Source: JBFJVZ01 sp041623895 (GTDB taxonomy: Bacteria > Planctomycetota > Planctomycetia > Pirellulales > Pirellulaceae). From it: a stretch of DNA of 36,554 nt. Numbering within the stretch: the stretch's first letter is position 1; each line of letters begins with the position of its first letter. Positions 1-7,673 of the stretch are shown piece after piece. Where the stretch lies: positions 1 through 36,554 of the forward strand of contig JBFJVZ010000017.1 of NCBI GenBank assembly GCA_041623895.1, in the 5' to 3' direction. A model generated the notes under the pieces. It did no database searches. It worked only from the letters and a program-made list of their open reading frames with translations, and had not been told where the DNA came from. The position numbers and the translations under genes are program-made.

Positions 1-1569
1 ATCGCCAAGGCCATCGACGCGGGCGAAGACGTTGACGTGATCGAGATCGACGGTGCCAGCAACCGCGGGATCGACGAAATTCGCTCGCTGCGAGCCAATG
101 TCGGCGTGCGTCCGAGTCGATCTCGTTTCAAAATCTATATCATTGATGAAGTCCACATGTTGACCCAAGCGGCCTTCAACGCGCTGCTGAAAACATTGGA
201 AGAACCGCCCGAGCACGTCAAGTTTATCTTTTGCACCACCGATCCGGAAAAGATCCCGATCACTGTGCTCAGCCGTTGTCAGCGGTTTGATTTTGCGCCG
301 GTCGAAGTGTCGAAAATCGTTCAGCGGCTGCGGGAAATCGTGACCGCCGAAGCCGCCCAAGCGGACGATGCAGCCTTGGAGCTGCTGGCCCGCCGCGCTG
401 CCGGCTCCATGCGGGACAGCCAATCGCTGCTGGAGCAAGTGCTCAGCTTTAGCGACGGGAATGTCACCGCTGACGGTGTCCACGCGATGCTCGGAACAGC
501 CGACGACGAACGGCTTCACGCGCTCGCCAAGGCAATGTCGGATCGCGATGCTGCTGCAGCGATCCAACAAATGGATGCAGCTATCGATGCCGGGGTGGAC
601 GCGGGACGATTGGCCGAACAGCTGCTGGGCTATTTTCGTGATTTGATGGCCGTGACGGTTGGTTGTGATCCCTCGCTGATGCGGCACACCTCAGCATCGC
701 TGCACGATGAATTGAAGGAATTGGGTGGGCGATGGGGACTGCAAACCGTCCTGGCCGTCGTTGGTTTGATCGATCAGGCTTTGGTGCGAATTCGCTACAG
801 TGTCTATGCACGAGTCTTGCTGGAGGCGACGCTGATTCAGATCTGTCATCTGCCGGATCTGCAAAGCCTTGCTGATTTGGCCGCCGCTACGAGCATGGAC
901 GAGACCGCCAGCGAAAAAAAAAACGTAATTAAGACACCAGCTGCGCCGTCAAAGCCCGTCGCGCCGCGGCAAGCTGCTTCGTCCGCTCCCCTCACCACGC
1001 CAGGGGAAGCAACGGCCTCTCCGTCAGATCAGCCACGGCTCACACAGAGTCACGCAGCAGCTGATATCGCCGATCAGCCCCAGCCACGGCAATCCCAGCC
1101 ACCGCGACCCCAGCCACCGCAACCCCAGTCCCGGCAGCACCAGTCCCGGCATCCCCTGACACAAGCTGCCGCTGAAAAACTCTGGCAGCAAGCGGTCGAT
1201 CAAGTCGAACCGATGACGGCGACACTGGCCCGCTCGGCAAAGAGCGTCGAACTGCGAGACCAAAACCGATTGCGATTGGTTTTTCCTGCGGACGCCAAAA
1301 TGTCAATGAGACGAATCGAGTTGCCCGAGCACAAGAATTCGCTTGCTGCGGCGGTTGCGCGGCTCAGCGGCCAGCAGGTGAAACTTGAATTCGTTGCCAC
1401 GGCTCCAGCCGTCGAGGACAAAAAGCCGGCGCCGCGGCCAACGGGAAAAGACCGGATTCAGCGAATGCGAGAAATCGAGAGCCATCCGCTGGTCCAAGCC
1501 TGTGTCGAATTATTCGAGGCGGAGATCGTCAAGGTCGATGAAGCAAGTCCAGATCGCAATCTGACGTAA
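1..1569 (+). CDS. dnaX: DNA polymerase III subunit gamma/tau, 5' end cut by window
   Basis: This is the clamp-loader ATPase subunit that loads the sliding clamp and, in its long tau form, links the loader to the polymerase. The reading frame is open from base 1, so the N-terminus with the Walker A loop (roughly 70-85 residues) lies outside the window. Visible from base 1 are Walker B DEVH at residues 49-52, the AAA+ sensor-1 region with threonines 79-80, and the SRC arginine-finger motif at 91-93. The helical core ends near residue 290. A proline/glutamine-rich linker follows (about 310-390), then a C-terminal tau-like domain. A run of ten A at 914-923, immediately after the core, could permit slippage to a short gamma product (separate entry). 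The order dnaX-ebfC-recR is classical. Identity is near certain; only the missing N-terminus limits the call. Confidence 0.97.
   Translation: MAKAIDAGEDVDVIEIDGASNRGIDEIRSLRANVGVRPSRSRFKIYIIDEVHMLTQAAFNALLKTLEEPPEHVKFIFCTTDPEKIPITVLSRCQRFDFAPVEVSKIVQRLREIVTAEAAQADDAALELLARRAAGSMRDSQSLLEQVLSFSDGNVTADGVHAMLGTADDERLHALAKAMSDRDAAAAIQQMDAAIDAGVDAGRLAEQLLGYFRDLMAVTVGCDPSLMRHTSASLHDELKELGGRWGLQTVLAVVGLIDQALVRIRYSVYARVLLEATLIQICHLPDLQSLADLAAATSMDETASEKKNVIKTPAAPSKPVAPRQAASSAPLTTPGEATASPSDQPRLTQSHAAADIADQPQPRQSQPPRPQPPQPQSRQHQSRHPLTQAAAEKLWQQAVDQVEPMTATLARSAKSVELRDQNRLRLVFPADAKMSMRRIELPEHKNSLAAAVARLSGQQVKLEFVATAPAVEDKKPAPRPTGKDRIQRMREIESHPLVQACVELFEAEIVKVDEASPDRNLT
914..932 (+). promoter_or_regulatory. 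candidate programmed slippage site in dnaX (A10 with stops in both other frames)
   Basis: The run a914-a923 is ten A inside codons GAA AAA AAA AAC. In the -1 frame the codons after the run are AAA CGT AAT and then TAA at 930-932. In the +1 frame they are ACG and then TAA at 926-928. The site lies right after the clamp-loader core, where a gamma-length product would end. Thermus thermophilus dnaX uses transcriptional slippage on nine A for this purpose, and E. coli uses a -1 ribosomal frameshift. I see no clear Shine-Dalgarno-like stimulator upstream, which favours transcriptional slippage. The sequence is seen directly; the function is inferred. Confidence 0.65.
1081..1155 (+). repeat. five imperfect 15-bp tandem repeats in the dnaX linker
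   Basis: Five consecutive 15-base units start at 1081, 1096, 1111, 1126 and 1141. The first three follow the pattern CAGCCAC(C/G)GC(A/G)A(T/C)CC, and the last two begin CAGTCCCGGCA. The unit is a multiple of three, so the repeats stay in frame and encode a Q/P/R/S-rich linker. Copy number may vary between strains. Confidence 0.8.
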
Positions 1570-1682
1570 GATGATCGATCAACCGCTAAGATGGATGGCT
1601 TATCCGTCTTGCCCTGTACTCCCGCGAGCCGGAGTAGTAATTCGGCCGACAAGTTAACTCAACAAACAAAAGGCTGCACCTC

Positions 1683-2039
1683 ATGTTCAAAGGATTGGGG
1701 AATCTCGGCAACATCGCGTCGATGGTCGGCTCGCTGCAACAGCTGCCCGAGAAGATGAAAGAAATCAACGAGCGGATGAAAGGCGAGGCCGTCACGGTCA
1801 GCAGCGGTTGTGGCCGCGTCACCGTCATGATGAACGGAGTCGGCCACATCGAGGCAGTCCAAATCGTGGATGGATTGACGGGTCATGAACTTGAGCAAGC
1901 GGTCTTGGAAGCTACCAACGCCGCCAGTGCGGCCGCCAAGCAGCTGTACGCCGAAGCGATCAATCAGATGGTCAACGATATGAATTTGAATCTGCCCGGG
2001 ATCGACGGCGTGCTGAAAACTTTGACCGGCGGCGGATGA
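1683..2039 (+). CDS. ebfC: YbaB/EbfC-family nucleoid-associated protein
   Basis: This 118-residue protein belongs to the small DNA-binding YbaB/EbfC family, dimers that bind DNA with little sequence specificity. Seen in the sequence are a leading glycine-rich segment, a helical segment with LPEKMKEINERMKGE near residue 25-40, a central beta segment (GCGRVTVMMNG) and a C-terminal helix with NQMVNDMN. The length fits the family. The gene lies between dnaX and recR, its usual place in bacteria, 113 bases after dnaX. An AAAGG stands about ten bases upstream of ATG 1683 and supports this start. Its role with RecR in DNA maintenance is suggested only by gene order. Confidence 0.93.
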   Translation: MFKGLGNLGNIASMVGSLQQLPEKMKEINERMKGEAVTVSSGCGRVTVMMNGVGHIEAVQIVDGLTGHELEQAVLEATNAASAAAKQLYAEAINQMVNDMNLNLPGIDGVLKTLTGGG

Positions 2040-2087
2040 GTGTCAACGCTGGTGAGTATCCCGGATGAGTATCAACGCTGATGAGTA
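2034..2087 (+). repeat. tandem duplication of the ebfC-recR junction
   Basis: A 25-base segment at 2034-2058 is repeated at 2063-2087 with two mismatches (period 29). The first copy carries the ebfC stop codon and the second carries the recR start ATG at 2081. The simplest reading is duplication of an originally tight stop/start junction. Confidence 0.75.
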
Positions 2088-2680
2088 ACAACGCGGGCGC
2101 GGTCGCGGAGTTGGTCGAGCAACTTGGGCGACTGCCAGGTATCGGGCGAAAAAGTGCCGAGCGATTGGCCTTTCATTTGTTGCGCGTTCCCGAAGCCGAA
2201 GCCCTGGCCCTGGCCGAGGCCATACGGCGGGTCAGGCAAGATGTTCGTTACTGCGCCAGCTGTTTTAATCTCGCCGAAACCGAGACCTGCGCGATCTGCG
2301 CGGACCCCTCGCGTGACCAAACTCGATTGTGTGTCGTCGAACAGCCCCGAGATTTGATGAGCTTGGAGCAGTCGGGTGTGTTCAGAGGGCTCTATCACGT
2401 GCTACTGGGCAGGATTGCTCCCCTGGACGGGATTGGACCCGATCAATTGACGATTGAACCGCTGGTGGACCGTGTCCGGACGGGTAATTTTGTCGAAATC
2501 ATCATGGCGACCAATCCGACGGTCGAGGGTGACGGGACGGCCCTGTACATCTCCAACTTGATCAGCGAATTCCCCGTGGAAATCACCCGATTAGCCCGTG
2601 GGATCACGGCCGGGAGCGTGTTGGAGTACGCAAATCGCGAAATGATAGCGGATGCACTGAACGGGCGACAAAAACTATAA
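2081..2680 (+). CDS. recR: recombination mediator RecR
   Basis: RecR acts with RecO (and RecF) to load RecA on gapped single-stranded DNA. The 199-residue length is typical. A helix-hairpin-helix occupies residues 13-30 (LGRLPGIGRKSAERLA). A four-cysteine zinc finger uses C58, C61, C70 and C73. A Toprim domain follows from about residue 82, starting with CVVEQPRDL. ATG 2081 gives the expected N-terminus; the upstream GTG 2052 and ATG 2065 are out of frame. It is the third gene of the dnaX-ebfC-recR group and begins 41 bases after ebfC. All key family motifs are present and nothing appears broken. Confidence 0.97.
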   Translation: MSNNAGAVAELVEQLGRLPGIGRKSAERLAFHLLRVPEAEALALAEAIRRVRQDVRYCASCFNLAETETCAICADPSRDQTRLCVVEQPRDLMSLEQSGVFRGLYHVLLGRIAPLDGIGPDQLTIEPLVDRVRTGNFVEIIMATNPTVEGDGTALYISNLISEFPVEITRLARGITAGSVLEYANREMIADALNGRQKL

Positions 2681-2684
2681 TGTT

Positions 2685-2700
2685 TGGAACGGAATTCGCT
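2685..2700 (+). promoter_or_regulatory. candidate sigma-54 (-24/-12) promoter upstream of rpoN
   Basis: TGGAACGGAATTCGCT matches the sigma-54 consensus TGGCACG-N4-TTGCT with two mismatches. The invariant GG (2686-2687) and GC (2698-2699) are separated by exactly ten bases. It lies 84 bases before the rpoN ATG and just after recR. No enhancer-binding site was recognised, so activity is unproven. Confidence 0.4.
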
Positions 2701-2783
2701 GGAGCGGTCAGCGACTGCCGCTATGATTCCAACATGGCTTGCCATTGTAAGGCTTGCCGGACCAAGGATGCACGTTTCGCGAG

Positions 2784-4289
2784 ATGACAAATATGCGTAT
2801 GTCGATGGGCCTGCAGCAACGCCAAATGCAGGTCCAAAAGTTAGCGCCGCGGATGATCCAATCGATGGAGATTCTGCAATTGCCGACCCTGGCGCTGCAG
2901 GAGCGCATTGAACAGGAAATGAACGAGAATCCGGTGTTGGAGCAGCAGGACGTTGATCCGCTGGCGCCAGAGGAGGAAACGGAGGCACCGACGGCCGACA
3001 GCCGCAGCGAAGACGAAAAAGAGTTGGTTGTCAACGACGACAGTGATAACACCGAAGACTTCGAGCGTCTTCAGAACATGGTCTCGGATCTGCCCAGCAC
3101 CTTTGATGATTCATTCCGACGTTCGGCCAACCGCATTCAGGAAGATGCCGACCGCCGCCACGATTTAATGGCCAATGCCCAGGCCAGACCGGAGTCGTTG
3201 AACGACTTCTTGATGCATCAATTGGCCGAGATGGATATCGATGATCGCATCGAACAGATTGCCGAGCGAATCATCAGCACCCTCGATGCTCGTGACGGCG
3301 GTTATTTGCGAACACCACTGGCTGACTTGATGCCAGCCGGTCACAGCGAAGAAGACTTGCGATTGGCTGAAGAGGCTTTGGACATCGTTCAGTCGCTGGA
3401 GCCGGTGGGAATCGCCGCACGAGACTTAAGTGAATGTTTGCTTCGGCAAATCAATCCCGACTTTCCGCACTTCGAGGAAATGAAGACGCTGGTCCAGTCG
3501 CACTTGAATGACCTGGCCGAAAATCGTCTGCCCCAGATCGCTAAAAAGACCGGCTACTCGATCGATTTGATTCAAACCGTTCGTGACGAGTTGCATCTGC
3601 TAAATCCAAAACCGGGGGCGGCGTTCATGGAGACTTATGTCCCCAATGTCACCCCGGATATCATCTTGGAACAGGATGAGGACGGCGAGTATTCCGTGCG
3701 TCTGGATGACGATCGCGTACCCACGCTGTACATCAGCGATTATTACCGCAAACGCTTGCAGGATCCCCATAGCACCGAAGAGGAACGCGAGTTTATTAAA
3801 CGAAAAGTCAGCAGCGCGCAGTGGTTGATCGATTCCATCGAACAGCGTCGCAGCACATTGACCAAAGTTTCGCAAGCGATCGTCCAGCACCAGAAAAAAT
3901 TCTTGGATGAAGGTCCCGAATCGATCGAGCCGCTAAAAATGCAGCAGATCGCCGATAAGGTCGGTGTCCACGTCACGACGGTCAGCCGCGCCGTGGACGA
4001 CAAATGGATTCAAACACCAAGAGGGATCTTGCCGCTGAAAAGATTCTTCGTCGGTGGAACGCAAACCGAAGACGGAGAGGACGTCGCCTGGGATACGATT
4101 CGAATCAAATTGCAGGAATTGATCGACAAGGAAGACAAAAGCGATCCCTACAGCGACGAAAAGCTTGTCGATGAGCTTAAGAAGGCCGGCATGAACGTGG
4201 CTCGGCGAACCGTCACCAAGTACCGCAAGCGGATGGGAATTCCCAGCAGCCGCCAACGCCGCGACTGGTCACTGGTGAAAAAAGATTAA
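2784..4289 (+). CDS. rpoN: RNA polymerase sigma-54 factor RpoN
   Basis: Sigma-54 directs core RNA polymerase to -24/-12 promoters and needs an AAA+ activator for open complex formation. The 501-residue product has the glutamine/leucine-rich activator-interacting region I (about 1-50), an acidic region II (about 55-100), the core-binding domain, a helix-turn-helix near KMQQIADKVGVHVTTVSRAV, and the RpoN box ARRTVTKYRKRMG at about 473-485. ATG 2784 is chosen because the product then starts a few residues before the conserved LQQRQMQVQKL segment. An in-frame TTG at 2754 would add ten unlike residues. A candidate sigma-54 promoter lies at 2685-2700, so autoregulation is possible. The gene overlaps the convergent DUF2306 gene by four bases. 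Confidence 0.95.
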   Translation: MTNMRMSMGLQQRQMQVQKLAPRMIQSMEILQLPTLALQERIEQEMNENPVLEQQDVDPLAPEEETEAPTADSRSEDEKELVVNDDSDNTEDFERLQNMVSDLPSTFDDSFRRSANRIQEDADRRHDLMANAQARPESLNDFLMHQLAEMDIDDRIEQIAERIISTLDARDGGYLRTPLADLMPAGHSEEDLRLAEEALDIVQSLEPVGIAARDLSECLLRQINPDFPHFEEMKTLVQSHLNDLAENRLPQIAKKTGYSIDLIQTVRDELHLLNPKPGAAFMETYVPNVTPDIILEQDEDGEYSVRLDDDRVPTLYISDYYRKRLQDPHSTEEEREFIKRKVSSAQWLIDSIEQRRSTLTKVSQAIVQHQKKFLDEGPESIEPLKMQQIADKVGVHVTTVSRAVDDKWIQTPRGILPLKRFFVGGTQTEDGEDVAWDTIRIKLQELIDKEDKSDPYSDEKLVDELKKAGMNVARRTVTKYRKRMGIPSSRQRRDWSLVKKD

Positions 4290-4999
4290 CGCAGTTTCGC
4301 TGATGGGCCGGCGCTATCGATCGCGGTGGTTGTCTGGGCAAAGCACGTCACGATCTCAAAGATGACCAGCGCTGGAAGCCAGCTTAACCATGCCGCCCAC
4401 TGGTACGTCAGCGTCGGATCGAGTTCCAGCGGTTGCATCAGAAAATGAATCAGCCGCAGCGTGATTGCCGAGCACATCATCAGGTAGCTGCGGCACATCC
4501 AGCGACCGTGTGCAGCGAATCGCCTTGCTTTTGCCGCTTGCCAGGCTTTCCAAGTGAACCACCAGGCAGCCACACTGATCAGGGCGAAGCAAACAGTCGA
4601 TGACATGCCCCCGAATGCTCGCGTTGACATGATGGCACCACCGGGGGCGGCAAAACACAACACCAGCACGACATACAGCTTGCCGAGTTTTCGGTGTAGC
4701 TGTGGTAAGCGGCGACGTAGCGAGTGACTGAGATTCAGCGTGCCGCACAGAATCGCTAGCGGCGCCGAAGCAATGTGGGCGTAAAATCCCAGGAAATAGC
4801 CGCTTGAATAAAATCCCTCAGCCTTGTTGCGCAAGAATCCGCGCTCAAAATCAGGCGGCAGATAGTGGGGAAAAGGAGTCAGGATCAACGCGCTAAAGTA
4901 CAAAACCAAGACCGCAGCCGTGAACTTCAAAACGCCGCCCGGCGTAACACCTGCGTGCAGCTCAGCAATCCGAATTCTTTCTATGCGGGGTCGAGACAT
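4286..4999 (-). CDS. DUF2306-like integral membrane protein
   Basis: This 237-residue protein of unknown function has about five to six hydrophobic segments: near residues 27-45 (FTAAVLVLYFSALIL), 70-90, 105-125, 130-150 and a C-terminal pair. The histidine- and arginine-rich loops (LSHSLRRRLPQLHRKLGKLY, FAAHGRWMCRSYLMM) resemble DUF2306 membrane proteins, where HRKLG and GRWM-type patterns recur. The start codon at 4997-4999 overlaps the divergent plus-strand ATG at 4998, so the two genes share their start region. The 3' end overlaps the end of rpoN by four bases. No substrate can be proposed from sequence. Confidence 0.75.
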   Translation of the reverse strand: MSRPRIERIRIAELHAGVTPGGVLKFTAAVLVLYFSALILTPFPHYLPPDFERGFLRNKAEGFYSSGYFLGFYAHIASAPLAILCGTLNLSHSLRRRLPQLHRKLGKLYVVLVLCFAAPGGAIMSTRAFGGMSSTVCFALISVAAWWFTWKAWQAAKARRFAAHGRWMCRSYLMMCSAITLRLIHFLMQPLELDPTLTYQWAAWLSWLPALVIFEIVTCFAQTTTAIDSAGPSAKLR

Positions 5000-5288
5000 G
5001 AATCAGTCGGATGAATCCACCCGAAATGATGGCCAGGGTGTGCCGCTTTCCGATGCCCAACCTTATCGGACACCAACCGACGTTGCTGATACGCCGGCCA
5101 GCCGCGGAATGTTTCGTTCGCCCATTGCCTGGGTTTTTGCCGGCGGCACGGCGTTGGTGGTTGGCTGGTTTCTAATTTCCACCAACATAAGCAGAGAAAC
5201 GGGTGGTTTCGGCGGGAGCCGGATGTCCGCTGAGGAATACCAACGCCGCCTCATGCCGCCCGTCCGGGAGGCACCTGCCGAGGAATGA
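4998..5288 (+). CDS. small single-span membrane protein (first of a paralogous pair)
   Basis: This 96-residue protein matches no family I can name. A hydrophilic N-terminus carries QPYRTP at about residues 21-26, then one transmembrane segment follows (about 43-62, IAWVFAGGTALVVGWFLIS), then a short charged tail rich in glycine and proline. It shares its arrangement and the motif QPYR(T/S)P with the next gene. ATG 4998 is preferred over upstream in-frame starts because those would run through the divergent gene. Its last four bases (ATGA, 5285-5288) form the start of the next gene, so the pair is probably translationally coupled. Predicted topology is cytoplasmic N-terminus; function is unknown. 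Confidence 0.7.
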   Translation: MNQSDESTRNDGQGVPLSDAQPYRTPTDVADTPASRGMFRSPIAWVFAGGTALVVGWFLISTNISRETGGFGGSRMSAEEYQRRLMPPVREAPAEE

Positions 5289-5575
5289 CGATGCAAACGA
5301 AAGACCAAACACGATCGCCCGCCGACCCGCTTGGTGCTGTCCAACCGTATCGTTCGCCCAAGGCGGTCATGGAGGAACCCAGAAAGGGTAACCTGAAAAC
5401 GCTGCTTGCCTGGTTTGCTTTAGCGGCGTTGTTAGCAGGCGGAGCGCTGGCTTTTGCGTACGCCCGCAACTCCGCGGCGGAGGGCGTCAGCGAACACGTC
5501 CGCTCATTTGGCGATGACGATCGCCCTGGTGAGCCGCCGGAACCGTTCCCCGGGGACGGGGCGAGTGAGCCTTAA
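5285..5575 (+). CDS. small single-span membrane protein (second of a paralogous pair)
   Basis: This 96-residue protein starts in the ATGA overlap with the previous gene. QPYRSP stands at about residues 20-25, followed by a transmembrane helix (about 40-60, LLAWFALAALLAGGALAFAYA) and an acidic, proline-rich tail (PGEPPEPFPGDG). Equal length, motif position and helix position suggest it arose by tandem duplication of the preceding gene, although the tails have diverged. GAGGA upstream of the overlap can serve as ribosome-binding site. No function is recognisable. The gene converges on the DUF502 gene, with a 65-base gap that contains an inverted repeat. Confidence 0.72.
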   Translation: MTMQTKDQTRSPADPLGAVQPYRSPKAVMEEPRKGNLKTLLAWFALAALLAGGALAFAYARNSAAEGVSEHVRSFGDDDRPGEPPEPFPGDGASEP

Positions 5576-5596
5576 GACTCGCAATTCAGCAAAGGT

Positions 5597-5636
5597 CCGA
5601 AACGGAAAACAGCACGAAGATCTTCAGGCGTTTCGG
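5597..5636. terminator. candidate bidirectional terminator hairpin between convergent genes
   Basis: A perfect 8-bp inverted repeat (CCGAAACG at 5597-5604, CGTTTCGG at 5629-5636) encloses the palindrome GAAGATCTTC (5616-5625). It lies between two convergent genes. There is no U-tract, so it may act only as an mRNA-end stabiliser. Confidence 0.35.
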
Positions 5637-5640
5637 CGAC

Positions 5641-6642
5641 TCACGCTTGGGCGGTCGGCGGATCGCTCGGATTTTCACTGCCGCTTGGCAGCGCCGATGG
5701 CGGCAGCTTGATCGAAGGTCTTGTTTCCAATGGCCGTTCGACACGCTGTTGGGGTGGAACGACGACACCGCAACTGACGATGAACTGAATCGCTTCGTCC
5801 ACGGTCAGATCCAAATCGATCGCTTCGCTGCGTCGGATGGTCACCGTGAAACCGGTCATCGGCATCGGGCTGGTCGGCATCAGCACGCTCAGCATCGGTT
5901 CGCCTGAGATCTCGGCAATTTCTCGCATGCTATTGCCCGTCACAAAGCCCAGCGACCAGATCCCTTCGCGCGGATATTGGATGGCAACGACGCGGTTGAA
6001 TTCGATTTCTCGCTCGCTAAAGGCAAAGTCGGTGACTTGTTTGACGCCCCCATAGACCTTGTTGACGACCGGAATCCTCAAGATGGTTGCGTCGAATTGA
6101 CGGACAAACCAGCGGCCCATGCCGAAGGTGAACAAGCGGCCAAAAAAATACAAAACGGTCAAGAAGACAATCAAGAATACCGGCAACACGATCGAACGCG
6201 GCATCCAGACGAGTTGAACGTAGCGATGCCAATAGGCATTGGCGCTGGCAGGCCTGACGGCGTTGGGGCCAAAATAATCAGCGTTTTCATCGACGATCTT
6301 GACGACTTGGGCGGGAATGAACCGCCGCCCGGTCGCAGGATCGGGAACATATTCTCTGCCTTGATAGAAGAAGCCGTCCAAGCGGCGCTGGCCGGTGGCG
6401 GTTGCGGCACTGGGAACTTCGCTAAGCGTACCACCGGTGTTTTCGGCATACAGCACGACGCTGCTGCGAATCACGGTTTCGATCGGCCGTAACACGTAAC
6501 TTTCGATCGTATTCCATGCCCAAATCAACACGACGATGGTCAACAGCGGCGGCAGCACCACGGCCAGCCCACGCAGCACCGCGCGGCGAAAGCCGCCTGG
6601 TCGCGAGGGCCGTTCATCGGGACTGATGCGTTCGTGGTCCAT
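5641..6642 (-). CDS. DUF502-family membrane protein
   Basis: This 333-residue protein carries two hydrophobic segments, near residues 24-45 (GLAVVLPPLLTIVVLIWAW) and 150-172 (SIVLPVFLIVFLTVLYFFG). The stretch around QYPREGIWSLGFVTG and the later MPTSPMPMTGF are hallmarks of DUF502. Between the two helices is an insertion of about 90 residues that mentions no known domain. The function of the family is unknown; DUF502 homologues are also annotated in plants. It lies 46 bases downstream of comF on the same strand and is probably co-transcribed with it. Confidence 0.85.
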   Translation of the reverse strand: MDHERISPDERPSRPGGFRRAVLRGLAVVLPPLLTIVVLIWAWNTIESYVLRPIETVIRSSVVLYAENTGGTLSEVPSAATATGQRRLDGFFYQGREYVPDPATGRRFIPAQVVKIVDENADYFGPNAVRPASANAYWHRYVQLVWMPRSIVLPVFLIVFLTVLYFFGRLFTFGMGRWFVRQFDATILRIPVVNKVYGGVKQVTDFAFSEREIEFNRVVAIQYPREGIWSLGFVTGNSMREIAEISGEPMLSVLMPTSPMPMTGFTVTIRRSEAIDLDLTVDEAIQFIVSCGVVVPPQQRVERPLETRPSIKLPPSALPSGSENPSDPPTAQA

Positions 6643-6688
6643 CTGATTCCATCGGTTTGTGCTGATTATTCAGCCGAGAACAATTGAT

Positions 6689-7567
6689 CTATTGAGATCT
6701 TATCGCACGTGCAACGACCGCCAATGTCACCCGTCGGGCTCCACCAGCCAGCAATACCTGCGTGATTTCGTTTGCTGTTGCTCCTGTGGTCAGTACGTCA
6801 TCAACAAGCAAGATGTGCCGATTCACGAGCGTTTTCGCGAAAACATAGCTTCTTTTTACTGCAAAAGCGCCGCGAACATTCTCTCGTCGCTGCGCATTGT
6901 CCAGCCAGGCCTGTTTTTTGATTCGGCGAGTCATCTTCATGAGTGATCGGCACCGTAACGCGTGATTCTTGTCCCGCAAATACTGACAAACCGCTTCGGC
7001 AATGGTTTGATTGCCATTGCCGCCCCGCTGGAATTGTCGGGTGAAATGCGACGGGACGTAGCTGACCAAATCGGGGGAGCATGCCTCCGCTCGATTCGTT
7101 GTGACCGTCACAATCCGTTCACCCAACCGCCGGCCCAGCGCGGCGGCCAATGAGGATTGATGTCCATATTTCGCCGCCACGATCGCTTCACAAACTCGGT
7201 CTTGATAGGACCACAGCGGAATCACACCCTGAAAAAACAGCGTCTCCCGCTTGCATTGGACACAAGGCTCTGTCTCAGATGTCTGCTGATCCGGGTTGAT
7301 TTCGGGTTGGATTTTGGGCTTCCCGACAGCGGGGCGGGGTCGGCCGCAACGAAAGCATCCCGCCTGCATCATCGGCCCGCTGAGTGTCAGGCTCCGTTGG
7401 CAGGGGCCGCAGAAATCTTGTTCGCTAGCGACCGGGCGGTTGCAGAGCCGGCAGGTGGGCGGCAAGACCAAATCCAAAACAGCGTGTTTCCCCCGATTTC
7501 CGGCTGAGCAGACGAGTTCCAGCGGCCTTTTCAGTCGCCTGATCGTTGGGGAAACGGAATCTCGCAT
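6689..7567 (-). CDS. comF: ComF-family phosphoribosyltransferase-like protein
   Basis: ComF proteins are cytoplasmic phosphoribosyltransferase-fold proteins needed for DNA uptake in competent bacteria; their role elsewhere is unclear. Two zinc-binding cysteine sets are visible: C39, C42, C53, C56 and C71, C74, C102, C105. The phosphoribosyl-pyrophosphate loop VDDVLTTGAT is at residues 255-264. At 292 residues it is longer than the usual 200-240, mostly because of an insertion between the second cysteine pairs (about 78-100) and a longer N-terminus. A perfect 12-bp palindrome (AAGAAATTTCTT, 7575-7586) lies 7 bases before the start. It is followed by the DUF502 gene in the same direction. Confidence 0.88.
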   Translation of the reverse strand: MRDSVSPTIRRLKRPLELVCSAGNRGKHAVLDLVLPPTCRLCNRPVASEQDFCGPCQRSLTLSGPMMQAGCFRCGRPRPAVGKPKIQPEINPDQQTSETEPCVQCKRETLFFQGVIPLWSYQDRVCEAIVAAKYGHQSSLAAALGRRLGERIVTVTTNRAEACSPDLVSYVPSHFTRQFQRGGNGNQTIAEAVCQYLRDKNHALRCRSLMKMTRRIKKQAWLDNAQRRENVRGAFAVKRSYVFAKTLVNRHILLVDDVLTTGATANEITQVLLAGGARRVTLAVVARAIRSQ

Positions 7568-7673
7568 TGGGAATAAGAAATTTCTTTTTTTCGATTTTGA
7601 CCGCGAACCCTGGATTCTGCAGTGCGTCTAATCGATCAACTACCGGAGGGACTGTGTGTTTCTCTGGCCTTTT

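Noticed and set aside
1024..1306. Leucine/glycine-repeat frames on the minus strand
   Set aside because: They are the antisense reading of the 15-bp tandem repeat in dnaX.
5977..6492. 171-codon plus-strand frame opposite the DUF502 gene
   Set aside because: Antisense shadow; the minus strand has clear DUF502 motifs.
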